64,000 nucleotides of DNA from Siderastrea radians (Eukaryota; Cnidaria; Anthozoa; Scleractinia; Rhizangiidae). Positions within the stretch are counted from its first letter, which is position 1. Each line of letters starts with the position of its first letter. The stretch lies in contig OZ024898.1 in the NCBI GenBank assembly GCA_964017195.1, forward strand, positions 8,497,294 through 8,561,293, written 5' to 3'. The notes beneath the pieces are model-generated. The model worked only from the letters and a program-made list of their open reading frames with translations. It was not told where the DNA came from and made no database searches. Shown here piece after piece: positions 11,862 to 23,288 of the stretch. Made by a program: the position numbers and the translations under genes.

Positions 11862-12744
11862 ATTGGCATCGAATCTGATTTAAGAAGCAATCTTGCTCCT
11901 TCTAGTATTTTAAGGCAGATGTGTCTGAGTCTATTATTTGGCGGTTTATTGCATTTTATGTCATATAAATTGAACAGCACTTTGTTTTTTACAGGAAAAA
12001 ACCTTTGTATTATCAAGGACTTTTATCAACATTTGAGAAGCATTTCGTTTTTTCACAGGAAACAAACTACAATGTTCCTTTTCTCCAAACACTTTGGGCG
12101 GAAATTGTGTCTTGAAATCAAGTAATGAAGCACATTTACCATGCATGAAATCAAACTTTGGCTTTCATTTTAAACGAAGAAAAGTTAATATTCTCACGGA
12201 ATTGTAGCAACATCTGAATGCTACCTTGACAGTCTAAACTTCCAGGGTTATGTGCCTGGATTCCTTGCATACGAAATATGTGTAACTATCCCACAATTTA
12301 GCCATCATTCAAATTTAAAGAATAGAGGATTTTTTAAGGTTGCAATTTTGCATTAAGCTTTTCATTGATTTGCCTAATTTTCCTTATTGCGACTTTTTGT
12401 CTAGAAATATCTTTTTCAAAGTTTTTGATAGTAAATGAATGTGAGTTCCTACAATTCAACTGGATTTTTCTCAGGAGATTAAGTTGGACGGCCTCGACAT
12501 CTTCCATGAGAGGGCAATATAATGCTGCAGGTGTTGTAACTCTAGGGCAAATTATCTATGATAAACAGTTTGAAGATGAACTGATAAAATGAAAAAGAAC
12601 GTTTGCGCATCAAAAACAGATAAGTTATCTAAATTAAGTGACTAGGTCGAGTTGGAAGAACATGAAGTCGTCTTAATTTTCAAACGATTCTACAAACCTT
12701 TTCTCTTCATACGGTCGGTCAATTGTCTGTGATGAAAATTTTAC
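11862..12744. other. 5' flank of GPCR B
   Basis: Homologous to 4,947-5,860 in unit A. AT-rich, with no conserved reading frame. Promoter elements probably lie here, but none is distinctive enough to name. Confidence 0.45.
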
Positions 12745-13030
12745 CATATCAATTCAGTCATAGCAAAAAATACCTGCTCGATTACCTACGCTCATTTAAT
12801 GATATACGTAGACTACTGCACGTTTTTTGATTCACAAAATTTTAACACCAAATGAAAATGTCTGCAAGTTATCTAGTGTGGAGCTCGTCGAGCAATTCAG
12901 TCGTAGCAAAAATACCTGCTTGATTACATACGCTCATTTTATCATATTCGTTGACTACTGCACGTTTTTGATTCACAAAATTTTAACACCAAATGAAAAT
13001 TCTGCAAGTTATTTAGTATGAAGCTCGTCG
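12745..13030. repeat. Tandem duplication of about 143 bp
   Basis: The block running from 'attcagtcatagcaaaa' through 'tgattcacaaaattttaac' to 'gagctcgtcgag' occurs twice in direct orientation with a few differences. Short ORFs across it are by-products. Confidence 0.65.
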
Positions 13031-13310
13031 AGCGTCGTCGAGCATACGGGCAAATCGCCCTAGTTCCCCTCATCCGTGTCTGCCATACGGTAGGAACGCC
13101 TCTGAGAATATTACTGCCGCCGCGTAGAAGCAAGATTAGACGCGTTTTGTTACTCTGGTAAAATTCATATATTACAGGGTTTTCATTGAGGGCCAAATAT
13201 TATCCATGTCGTCTGAAGCCCTAAAAAATCGACCAAGCAAAAAAGTGGTAGGGCTACAGCCTTACCAGCCCTTACCCCTCCGCGGTCTCCGCATATATGT
13301 TTAATAATGA
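13031..13310. other. Unassigned stretch, possible TE remnant
   Basis: A GC-richer stretch with 'cccttacccctccgcgg' is bounded by unit-B sequence and not found in unit A. No TIRs or ORF motif could be recognised. Confidence 0.35.
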
Positions 13311-13499
13311 GCGAGGCTTCGAGAAAATAACCTTTCTATGGCAATAAGTAAGAGTGAATAAAGCGATATGAAGCTCTAAAACATTGTATGCTCAATAAGA
13401 TGGAGATGAGGATAAAGACAAAACGCCATACTATAGAGTAATTGTGCAAAAGAAAGGTAAGGAAGACTTTGGATCATTCAACTTGATAATAATCACAAA

Positions 13500-13700
13500 A
13501 CTCTCATCTTCGGACATTTTCGGAATCTTTGGGTGATTTTTGGAAGCCTTCCAAAGACTTCCGCCCACCCTCGGAAATCTTCGAATGACTTCGGCTCACC
13601 CTGGGAAAACTTTGAAAGACTTCGGATCATCGTCAGAAATCTTTGGAAGCCTTCGGATGGTTTACAGTATGCTTCGCATGACCTCACATCATGCATCTTC
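13500..13700. repeat. CTTCGG-rich minisatellite, unit B copy
   Basis: Counterpart of 5,945-6,182, with the same 'ttcggaaatcttcg' variants. A LINE fragment interrupts it on the right. Confidence 0.6.
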
Positions 13701-13706
13701 GCTATC

Positions 13707-14288
13707 TGTGGTTGGTGTTCCAGCCGTCCAGCTAAGTAGGCTACAACGTTTACAAAATGCAGCAGCTCGCCTTGTTAGCAATGTTGCAAAGTATGATCAC
13801 ATTACTCCTACACTTGTTAAGCTACATTGGCTCCCAGTACGGTTTAGGGTAATTTTCAAGATAGCAATGCTTGCTCATAAGTGTATCTATGGCAATGCGC
13901 CTGAGTACGTTAGGGGACTAATCAAAGTTAAGAGTACATCCAGATATAAACTTAGATCGGACGGGGGTAGGCTACTAGAGGACTACAGTGCACGGTCAAA
14001 GGAGACACTAGGAGACAGGGCTTTTAAAACAGCAGTACCCAAAATCTGGAACATTTTACCGGTGGACATTAGAATGCTGGACAATCATAATATTTTTAAG
14101 AGACAGTTAAAGACTCACTATTTCAGACTTTCATATAATTTTTAACTCTATGTAAGTGTACATAAATTTTACTCTCTTTTTAATTAATTTTAATGACAGA
14201 AACATACACATTCCCTTTTCGTTCTATTTGTAATGCACATTTGATCATGTAGTATGTATGTTAATTTGCACAATTATTATTATTATTA

Positions 14289-14346
<58 letters not shown>

Positions 14347-14384
14347 TATTATTATTATTATTATTATTATGATGATGATGATGA
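13707..14384 (+). mobile_element. 5'-truncated LINE (non-LTR retrotransposon) 3' end
   Basis: The plus frame up to 14,145 carries the C-terminal signature of a non-LTR reverse transcriptase ORF: 'RLQRLQNAAARLV', then 'HWLPVRFRVIFKIAML', 'NAPEYV', and a final 'GDRAFKTAVPKIWN...LP' block. Such sequences belong to the L2/CR1/Jockey group; I cannot fix the clade. The polymerase core is missing. An (ATT)n tail follows. Codons before about 13,707 in the same open frame belong to the host minisatellite, not the LINE. Unit A (about 6,157) reads 'ctatctttggatgtcttcg' straight through, showing the empty site. Confidence 0.88.
14275..14384. repeat. (TTA)n/(GAT)n microsatellite, LINE tail
   Basis: About 95 bp of TTA repeats turn into GAT repeats at the 3' end. 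Its position at the end of the LINE fragment suggests an expanded 3' tail. Confidence 0.85.
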
Positions 14385-15544
14385 TGTCTTCGTGTGACCT
14401 TCCCTAATGCAAACCGTAGTTCGATTTAGCTTTAGGCCTGGGTGACCAAATAACTTAGCATCGTTGCAATTGAGCAGAAAGTTGTCATTCAAGATTTCTT
14501 TTTCAGTTGTTTCTGCCATTCCGTAATAACGTTGGTAGTGACAATTACGCCATGGATTGGACTTTTTGACTACTCGAACTAATTCTGGACCCGTTTCAAG
14601 TGGTACCCAGTCTCACTGGGCCAACTTTCTTTACTTGAAAAGCCTGGACACAAAAATACAACAAGTACAACTTGCCGATGAACAAACACATGAAATGAGA
14701 GAGAGACTCGCGTTAAGAAAGATCAACAACAATAGCTGATTATTAACATAATGCAGCGATAACATTTAAACGCGCGGGCAATCGAAAGCGGTTGACGGTG
14801 TTGGCATGATGTATTCCACAATATCGCAGAGAACTCAGAGATGATTTATCAAAAATTAAGATATTATATGGAAACGCTGATCAGTGTTCGTTAGCAATCT
14901 TTGGCTACTACGATCCCTACTTAGAGCAACTGTTAAATCTGCGTTGTTTCTAGGGCGCAGTACAAGTGTTCAAGTTATGAACATTTTAATTAATGATCTG
15001 GTGTTTTGCATGTTCAGATCTCTTTATAGCAGCTTTCTCATTTTTCATCGTTTTCTTTGTAACTCATACTGATACCAATAAATATTTTTTATCTATAAAA
15101 TGTTTCGTAATTAAAATTGAGTTTATCCTAATTAATAAGCTTTAAGGAATTATATAGGGCCATAGGTTGTTCGGCCTCAGCTGTCATTCTTCTCTTTAAA
15201 TAAAGCTCTTTGAACAGTTTTGTGACCCGTTGATGACAGTTTCAGACTTTCACAGTGTGTTTGTAGTCCTTTAGATCACTGAATCGATGCAAGTCAACAG
15301 TGGCGAAAAACACTCAAATTGGCCACCAGTTGAAACACAGGCTTTTTAAAATGGAGGCAATTTCCAATGGATGTTCAGTTATCAAAACAAAGCTCAAGAA
15401 AAGGTTGAACTCGGCGTTAAATGGTTAAGATATACATTTCTTTGTGACTTTAGGCGGCCGGATTTATTTTTTATCCAAAATTATTTCCAAGCAATTTTCG
15501 TTTGGGGGGAGAACATGCAGGGAAAAATTTGTTCAGCTATGACA

Positions 15545-16924
15545 TAGACGAACTAATTTTCGGCCACTCATTTGATCACGGCTGCATCTTCTAATAACAA
15601 ATTGAATTAAATTAAATTAAAAAACGAATCATTAGGCAAAGATTCAACATTGTTCGCGGATGACAACAATGTTGAATTTCCGCCTGACAAACAAGACCTT
15701 GATCACTTTCAGAAATGTTACCAGAACAAACTTTTGCTTTTCAGTACTCAGTCTCGTTGTTCTGGGATTTGTTTGTTTCTTATTTTTTAGCTTTCACCAA
15801 AAGCTGTCTTTAAACCGGCTCGAGTTGTCATTGCTCTAAGAGCGCTTTCGGTTTACTTTTATAGCACCTGGTATTTTGCCTCTTGAATCCTTTTGTTTTA
15901 GAAAATTCTCGTTGTAAAAATTCGAGGGAGGAAGATTACATTATTTTTCCATTCATGCAATTAAGTGAGAACTATTTACCAATTTCGCCGCAATATTTAT
16001 TTTATTCGTCAGCGCCACTCTCCCGCAGAATGTTCGAATCGAAGCACGCTTCCTCTAGTCTAGGAAGTGAACCAATCAAACGCGTCGATCGGCACCCGTT
16101 GGGATTTGTGATAGACAGGCTCAATACCTCAACTTTGGTTTAAACGCTGGCGCCATGTTTAAGCTACGAGTCCGGGACAAAAGACCCAGGCATCCCCAGT
16201 AACACTGAAAAACTCATCGTGAAAATAAGTAAACGAGATCATTATCAGTAGCTAGCCACAGACTTATTACAAAATGGCTACAAAGGCCTTCGTAAATCAG
16301 TCTAAATACGTAAACCGAGTTTAAGAAATTGCCCTATGTAATTCGTAATGTATAAGACTCCTTAGACGCCCAGAATTAAGGAGACGCTGCTCCTAACATT
16401 CCTCGAAAGCGCCGCTTTAAAGTTGGATCCTTTAAATGCCCTAAATCTGCAAAAATCCACTGCTTTTAGCATTTCGTAAATGCAGCACTTTCAAGACTCC
16501 TTAAATGCACCTGTTTTATGCACCGGTTTTAACGTTCCTGGAACGCACCGCTTCTAAGACTCCTTAATGCACCGCTTTAAAGGTTCCTAAAATGTAGCGC
16601 TTCCTCTCAAAGATAAAGAATTTAATGGAGCAAGTAAAGCATTTTTGCGATATGATGTAGACAAACTAATTTTCTGCCATTTTTTTTAACGCAGAAAATT
16701 CAACATTGTTCGGGCACAAGTTACTTAAAAACATAATTGTGATCCTAAACAATGTTCAAGCGTTTATTGGTGATTCCAAGCTCGTAACTTCCTCGAAAAT
16801 TGTTTTAACAATAACTGCTAGGTCACTTTTGTCAATAAATCTCAAATGTTTTAATTACAAAGGAGAAGGGATCGGACAAGCATAATTGAGTTAGACTTGC
16901 TATCGAAGCAGTTTCAATTCCAAT
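15545..16924. other. 5' flank of GPCR C
   Basis: Contains degenerate direct repeats of 'ctccttaatgcaccgcttt' at about 16,375-16,620, and two 'attcaacattgttcg'-type blocks (15,640 and 16,700) that recur before receptor D (25,890). No conserved reading frame was seen. Confidence 0.5.
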
Positions 16925-17923
16925 ATGGTTTTCCCTCAAGTTATTGCAGCGTTCCACGCTCTCTTCGATGCGATCGGTCTTCCTGGCAATTTGCTGGTGA
17001 TAGTGACGATCGCCTTGGAAACAATATTTCATGTGATTCGTTATACTCTACTCGCCAGCCTTGCAGTGTCAGACTTTCTGTTTTTAATCCTTGTCAATTC
17101 ATTCCGCATCGCAAGTCTAGCACAAGAAAGATGGTTTTACGGCCAAACAATGTGCCGTCTTAGTCCATTCTTTCACAGATATTTCTACGTGAACACGGTT
17201 CTTCATTTGATGGCGGTATCTTATGACCGATACGTCGCAATAGTCAAATCGCCTTTGACGTACGATGGAACGATTACCAAATCCAAGGTGGCTTTCATAG
17301 CTCTCATCTGGGTAATCCCGATTCCACTTTCTGTTGGTCCGTTGCTTGGATGGGGAAAGGACGTTAACAATGCTGAGTTGTTCTACTGCCAACAGGGATG
17401 GACGGCGCAAAGTGGATCAAGCGGATGGAATGTGATAATCGCCATCGCGTTCCTCGTTTTACCGTTTCTGGTCATCTTGATCCTCAATTGGTCAGTCTAC
17501 AAGGCAGCGAAAGTTCAAATAAACGCAGTGGCGATCCAAATTGGAAGACTTGCCGGTTCTGAAAGCCAACAACAAGAGACTTCAAGGAAAAGGGCTGAAC
17601 GAAAAGCAGCTGTGGATGTCGCTATTATAATCGCCGCGTTTTTGCTGTGCTACCTCCCCACTTGGATCGTGGGCTTTTTCCGCCAGCTCGTCAAAAGCGT
17701 TGAAGTTCCAGCTGAGGCAGCACTAGTCACGTCTTGTATCTTTATGGTCAACTCGTTGTGTAACCCAATCATCTATGCCATCCGAAAAAGAGAATTCCGA
17801 AGTGGGGTAAAGAATGTGTTGAGGCGATTTAGATTTGGTAGAAGTTCTAACGACGTCAAAAACAACGTGATTTGTATGAACAATTTAAGGCATGCTAACC
17901 TAGGCACAGACGCCTCCACTTGA
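16925..17923 (+). CDS. Class A GPCR, intact, short tail
   Basis: Encodes a 332-residue, single-exon paralogue of the receptor at 10,728. Conserved positions: Asn22 (TM1), Asp50 (TM2), Cys77 and Cys155 (likely disulfide), DRY 101-103, LCYLP 241-245 in TM6, NPIIY 280-284 and a basic helix 8 ('RKREFRSG'). The tail stops at TGA after 'GTDAST', where sister genes continue. Readable sister-like tail codons follow the stop ('LAAELATQ'), so the tail was shortened by a point mutation; core signalling parts are untouched. A plasma-membrane receptor of unknown ligand. Start chosen at the shared 'MVFPQVIAAF'. Confidence 0.93.
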   Translation: MVFPQVIAAFHALFDAIGLPGNLLVIVTIALETIFHVIRYTLLASLAVSDFLFLILVNSFRIASLAQERWFYGQTMCRLSPFFHRYFYVNTVLHLMAVSYDRYVAIVKSPLTYDGTITKSKVAFIALIWVIPIPLSVGPLLGWGKDVNNAELFYCQQGWTAQSGSSGWNVIIAIAFLVLPFLVILILNWSVYKAAKVQINAVAIQIGRLAGSESQQQETSRKRAERKAAVDVAIIIAAFLLCYLPTWIVGFFRQLVKSVEVPAEAALVTSCIFMVNSLCNPIIYAIRKREFRSGVKNVLRRFRFGRSSNDVKNNVICMNNLRHANLGTDAST

Positions 17924-18299
17924 ACACTTGCGGCAGAACTCGCCACCCAGTATGGATGGATCAAGATTGTGCGGGAAGAACTACATAAGTCGGGGGAATT
18001 CTTCAGAAAAAGTGTCTTCCAATTCTCCGATTCAAGAAGTTGCTGTAACACTGAACACATCAAAATTGAGATAACACGCCACGTTTCGACTTTAAATATA
18101 AAGCCGGTTAAAGACGTTGACGCAGTGCCGGTCACCAAAGCCTATGCTTGATTGGTATGCTTTTTAATACTTGACAGCTCACATTGTCTGCCATTCCAGT
18201 ATAAAGTTGATAAACTTTAAACCGTACTTGCTATTCAGTTTATGTATTAGTAATGCTTGTTCCAAGAGTTCACTAGTGTACTAGTACAATGTCTGCAAT

Positions 18300-18720
18300 T
18301 GACAATTTCCGTTATTGTCCCAAGGCCAGGGGGACAAGATAGTAATGGTATAATAGAGACGGGGAGATGTGAAGGCCTTTTTGTGGTTGAAAATAGCGAT
18401 TGTGGCCTTTATAGTGGGGGGGAGAGACAGGGGGGCGGGAGACCGGGTGAAAAGGGGGCGGAAGGTGTACGGGAGGTGGGAAAGAGGGGGCGGGAAGCGG
18501 GAGAAAAAGGGAACAATTACGCAACATTGTGCAAAATTTCGCAATCGAAAAAATGCAAAGAGGTGGGAGCCAACAAATACAGGGCGGGAACCGGGATTAA
18601 AGAGTACGGGAAGTGGGAGGTTTAAACCTTCCTGCCCCCCCCCTCCCCCCCTTTATAGGGTTAGAAATTTTCCGGGGCGACTTAAGTAAAAAAAAAAATT
18701 GGCAGGATTTTTTTAGGGTT
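18300..18720. repeat. G-rich repeat
   Basis: Purine/G-rich sequence ('gggggcggaaggtg') with runs of G and C, ending in 'ccctttatagggttagaaa'. Similar sequence occurs at 37,735-37,900 and 59,620-59,760. ORFs are low-complexity and not genes. Confidence 0.5.
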
Positions 18721-19125
18721 CATAAACAGAGTACTTCCTCAGAGTTCTCAAGTTTATATCAAAGAATCGCTGATTAGTTTCATTTACATATTTAATTAAA
18801 CAACATGCAAAAGGTCTTTTTACAATAACTGAGCGAATTCTGGCTTGCTGATTGGCTAATTTGTGTTGTCAATAAGAGGACAGACGGATAAGACTCGTAA
18901 ACAGGAGTCCATAATCCGGCGCGCGCAACTACCCTACATTCGTGTCACGGCGTTTTTATACACCAGTTTATTTGTGGACTGAATTTCCCGTGAATTCAGC
19001 AAAAGTTTTGTCAAACTTTTCAGCGCTGCATTCTCGGTGTGGCGAGAATTTGACCACAAATGTAGTATTCTTCAATGAGAAAATCATCTAATCTAATGGG
19101 TGATGAGAAAATAATCTAATCTAAT
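18721..19125. other. No feature recognised
   Basis: AT-rich with a short direct repeat 'atctaatctaatgggtg' at its right end. No gene. Confidence 0.5.
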
Positions 19126-19724
19126 GGGTGGACCATTAAAAATCACGGTAGGGGGTGGGGGGGTTGACATTTCCCCCAAAAAAATTCCTGGCAAAGAAGA
19201 ATGACAAAAAAATTCTTGCAAGCAGTCGACTCTCAAAAAATATATATATATTCCTGCTCGGGTTTGTGCCACCTTGGGAACAAAGCGGATGAGTGAATCA
19301 AATATGGAGCATGACAGGTTCTCTGGTAATGGAATACACCGATAAGTAGCTTTGGGTAGCTGTAAAAAATACTTTTTAGACCTTAACCATTCTTAATAGG
19401 TATGGAAGGGGAATTTAAAAATAGATATATAGTGAGGTCTACTGTGGTATCAATACATGTATACAGTAACAATAACAATTTTATTACAAAACATACATCT
19501 TTTAACAGTGCATCTGTCTACTACTGGTTGGGAATGAAACAGTGTAAATGGACCTTGTATACAGCTTGCATGCGTTAATAAAACAATACTTTTATGAAAA
19601 AAAAATCGCGCAGAGCTTGCACGCCAAAAAAATAAAAAATCCTGCAGACCACTAAGTATAAAAATTAAAATATCGGCATTGAAATTTTTTTACCCCTCCT
19701 CCCGTAATTTCTAATGGTCCACCC
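19126..19724. mobile_element. Non-autonomous DNA transposon, about 33-bp TIRs
   Basis: The ends match in inverted orientation: 'gggtggaccattaaaaatca' on the left and its partner ending 'taatggtccaccc' on the right. The interior is AT-rich and non-coding. The target duplication is unclear, so the superfamily is left open. Confidence 0.72.
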
Positions 19725-20028
19725 CTAAGATATATGGCGTGAAACTGAAGAAGCCACTGCAAACTTAGAGCGAAAAGATGAAAATGTTTGTTGAGGATTC
19801 AGACCTGAAAATCGGCGGCGACCGGGAATTTGCGCTGCCGATGAAATTAAGCTGAACCGTGTTTTAGCAGATTATTTTGTAAGGAACTTTCACTGGAACA
19901 AAGGATAGTTAAGCAATTCGAATTTTTCCCTTGTATTTCTGACTTATTCTTACTAAACATTTAAATTTACGAGCCTGTGATTCTCCAAATTACAGCGATG
20001 AAATTCAGGTAGCCTAATAAGACATTTT

Positions 20029-21379
20029 TTAACCGGCCGTCGCCATGGGCGACCGCCGGTTTATAAAATGGACACGATTTTGTGGGGATGGTCAGTTGGC
20101 TTAACATACGAACAAAGTGCTGTAAAGCTTGTGGTACGGGTACTCAAGAGCGGTACTGTCTTATATAAGACGCATGCGCATATTAGTCTGCTAAATGTTA
20201 TCTTCGTGCGTTCTTGTTTTTTAATTTACAGTATTTAAGATATAAGCGGCGAAGGGTTGTTAAGTTTGGGGTTTCTGTATTTGTCTTGTATAACGCATGC
20301 GCAACTGAGTAAAGCAGCTAATAGGATTGAATGCAAAATTGGCTGTGTTGTCTAATCTAGTTAGTGGTTATGGTGAAAATTTTTTTTAGCGCAGGAGTTT
20401 TGTTATGGGGATTGACATTTTGAGGGATGTAAAAATGTGGGAGTGGAAGGATTTGTGACCGGTGAGGGGCATATCACGCTTCTGCGAATGTGGTTTGCTT
20501 TGAAAGTTGCATTTTGTATAGCAGCGGTGTACTATTGTGCTGCGTGAGAGGCAGTTTCCCTTGGCGTTTTATGAGGGGACGGTTTCCGAAGTGGATTGTA
20601 AGTTTTCTCATTGGGTAACCTGTATTTCGCAGAGGAGAGAAACGACAGCTGTGTTTGCAGCTTATTAGCGTGGTAAGGAACGGTGGCTTAGGAAGAGAAG
20701 GGCTTGGCACTAGTATGATGATGCAATTAGTGGATTGCACCATCAATACATCATAGTTCTTGAGAAGGGAGAGAGATGAGTGTTTATTTGACGCGAGAAG
20801 TTGGTTTTAATTGCATAAAGACGAAGGAATCGGTTATTAATAAGGAGATAAATTAATAAGGTAGCTGTTACGAGTCTTTAAGTTAGTTCGTGTGGTTTGC
20901 GTGTGGTGTTGCCGTTCCGAGTCAACTTGTCTACTGTGCATGGGGATTCCCGGGTTAGCAAACCAGATTTAAACATCACGTCATGAGATATGCCTTAACG
21001 TGCCCCAGACTCTGACGTCTGCTCCAGCTGGTGTTTATCAAGCGTTATATTTTGATTCTACTGCTATGTTCACTGTTTGTATTCACGGTCTGGGCACAAC
21101 AGTAAATATTTCGTCATCCTTTTGTAAAGCATCCTCAGTTATGGGCAAATTTATACCAACATTCAACGTTTGAGTGAATTTGCGTTTTTTAGCAGAAATA
21201 AAAGCGATAAGAAAGATAAGCTGAGTCATCAGAGTTTAAACATTACGTCATCCAGTAACGCTATAGTCAAAATATTGTGTCACACAATCACACTTTTCGT
21301 CACGCCAGTTCGTAGAAATACAGGATCGCGCTAACAGTTGTGAATCCTAGGGGTGGGGAGGGTCAGAACGGCCGGTTAA
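20029..21379. mobile_element. TTAA-flanked 1.34-kb non-autonomous transposon
   Basis: TTAA followed by CCGGCCGT on the left mirrors ACGGCCGG followed by TTAA on the right. The left tip can also fold on itself ('cgccatgggcg'). TTAA targets fit piggyBac or Kolobok. The longest ORF (20,474-20,746 minus) has no transposase-like feature, so the copy depends on enzyme from elsewhere. Confidence 0.72.
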
Positions 21380-22080
21380 AATGCCCATTAGGCTTTCTTG
21401 TCTATTTAAAAGTTTGGCCTTATTCGCTACACGACCTCCCTCACTAATGTACGTGACTACACCTCCTCCTAAGTTGCAAAATAATGACTTGTCTTCAGCA
21501 GTATATGAGTTTCGCCTTTCGTATGCTAATCCACCAATACATACGAGTATCTTTGCCAATCAAATTGACGAATTTGCATTTGCGCTATTTTTCTTAGTTG
21601 TCTACTTAACAATGAGATGACGCTGGAAAAGTTAAATTATGTTACATTTTTTGCCACTCGTCATGCTGCTAATCTTCTGAAGGGATATACGAGTACGTGG
21701 AAATCTGTCTTACGGCGATCCCATTTGTACGACCGCATCGTCATAACGACCACCTTTATTTGAGGCCATGTTGGAGGTGTAAAACAATTGAAACTATTTG
21801 CATTAAAACAGAATCTATTTTCCAAACATGGCCGTCGTGACGTCACAAGTAAACCCTCTATGATCCGCTTCAGATGGTTTCTTGATCAATCAGATTGTCA
21901 ATTTTGCACTGCGATCCTCTTAGGCTATGGTGTATACGTTTTTTGTTAAATACTGAAACGATTGAAATTTACCGTTAAGAACGCTATAACGTGTTTGGGA
22001 GAATCGAAAAGCTTAAGAAACAAATCCGCAGCTCTTTTTTTTTTCTCACAAACGTCTTTGTTCGTTCAACAAACCGGCTG
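21380..22080. other. No gene recognised
   Basis: Short ORFs on both strands (e.g. 21,381-21,620) overlap one another and have no motif. Sequence composition is ordinary for the window. Confidence 0.45.
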
Positions 22081-22561
22081 CTGTAAATTCGTTTAAATCT
22101 GCCCTCGACTTCATAAATAACTTACAGAGCTGAGTAGACGTGGACAAACTTAAAGCTTTAATTGCACTTGTTCGCTTTTAGTAAATTATGTCATTTTAAC
22201 GATTCATTGCTTTGCGTGTTTATATCTCTTATCAGCTTTCTCATTTTTTCATTGTTTTTTTTGTTGTTGTAATTTTATTTGATGCCAGTAAATATTTGCC
22301 ATATTATAAGATGTTTTTTTCTTTCTAATTAATTACATAAGTTGATTTAACTTCCGATGGAACGTTTAGATCAATGCGTAAGACATATCTTTTTACCCCC
22401 ATTTTTACCCCTGGTGTTTATTGCCCCCGCAGGGATTTTGCAAAATCCCGAGGAGGCATCCTTATAGCTCACGCGTATATCAAGTAAAGGGAAGTAAAGT
22501 ACTTACAGTTAAAATATACAGTATATATACCAGATCAAATCTCGATTTGCCAGAACAGGGC

Positions 22562-22695
22562 GCGCACGGAATAAGTGGGTAATGATGACGTTTCATCACT
22601 AAACGCCCGAACGGAATAAACGAGTAATGATGACATTTCACACTAAACGCCCGAACGGAATAAACGGGTGATGATGACGTAGCATCAGTAAAAAT
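22562..22695. repeat. Minisatellite, about 48-bp unit, three copies
   Basis: Successive units contain 'cgaacggaataaacg' and 'gtaatgatgacg'. The third is degenerate. Confidence 0.7.
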
Positions 22696-23279
22696 ACGGG
22701 TAATGCGACGGTGACGGGTGTCAGTAAATCAAAAATCTCTATCTAGGGGGTACGGTATTCATAGAAAACTCGTGGGTTGTTTTGCCGTCATTCACACTGC
22801 GTGCACTTCTTTGGCGCACATGTTTTCAGTATATGTAAAATCCCGAAGAGCAGCTGCTTGAACACGAGAGAGAAACTGTAGCTTTTATTTCCGCTTGCCT
22901 CATTTTATTCGCGTAGAAAGCCAATGTAAATTTTCAGGCCACGAGAAGGAAAAGTTTGAGTTCGACTTAAGAAATTTTGGATCCAGAGACGCTGCGTAAG
23001 ACTATTTGTCAGACACACATCATACAGAAATCATTTGGAAACGATTCGTCGACACAAATAACTACAAATCACTTTAGGGGACTGAAAGCCTTGGTCCATA
23101 AACACGCAAGCATTGCTTAGCGAACATCAGGCGATGAGGTCGATTGTTTACGTGTCGCTATTTGTAGCATGATGGTTCGCTGCTATTGATGCATTTCGAT
23201 CCTCATTATTATTCCGACTATTAGATGTTGTTCCCTCACAGGTCCGCTTTGTGGTTGGTCGGCTGTTGTGCTTTCTGAT
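22696..23279. other. No gene recognised
   Basis: Unique-looking sequence between the minisatellite and the Penelope-like fragment. No reading frame worth calling. Confidence 0.45.
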
Positions 23280-23288
23280 CGTAGGTAT

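Larger units (their letters stand above)
9080..14560. repeat. Segmental duplication unit B (holds intact GPCR)
   Basis: Collinear with unit A: shared opening block (9,085-9,200), the 'catgtcgacagtgatgaaa' block (9,814-10,140), receptor with flanks, 'gagcgaggcttcgag' block (13,310-13,460), CTTCGG block (13,500-13,700) and 'caattgagcagaaa' block (14,460-14,550). It lacks the 2.3-3.2 kb fold-back element of unit A and carries a LINE fragment that A lacks. Confidence 0.78.
14817..18150. repeat. Segmental duplication unit C
   Basis: Opens with the same 'cacaatatcgcagagaact' block as A and B, then the 'tctttatagcagctttctc' and 'agtcaacagtggcgaaaaa' blocks (15,010-15,540). Then comes a receptor gene in the opposite orientation to those of A and B. 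Confidence 0.72.

Noticed and set aside
13540..13706. N-terminal part of the 201-codon ORF as LINE protein
   Set aside because: These codons are CTTCGG minisatellite shared with unit A, which has no LINE. The LINE similarity begins after about 13,707.
18257..18689. Gly/Arg-rich ORFs of 106-122 codons
   Set aside because: They are translations of a G-rich repeat that recurs at 37.8 kb in unrelated frames.
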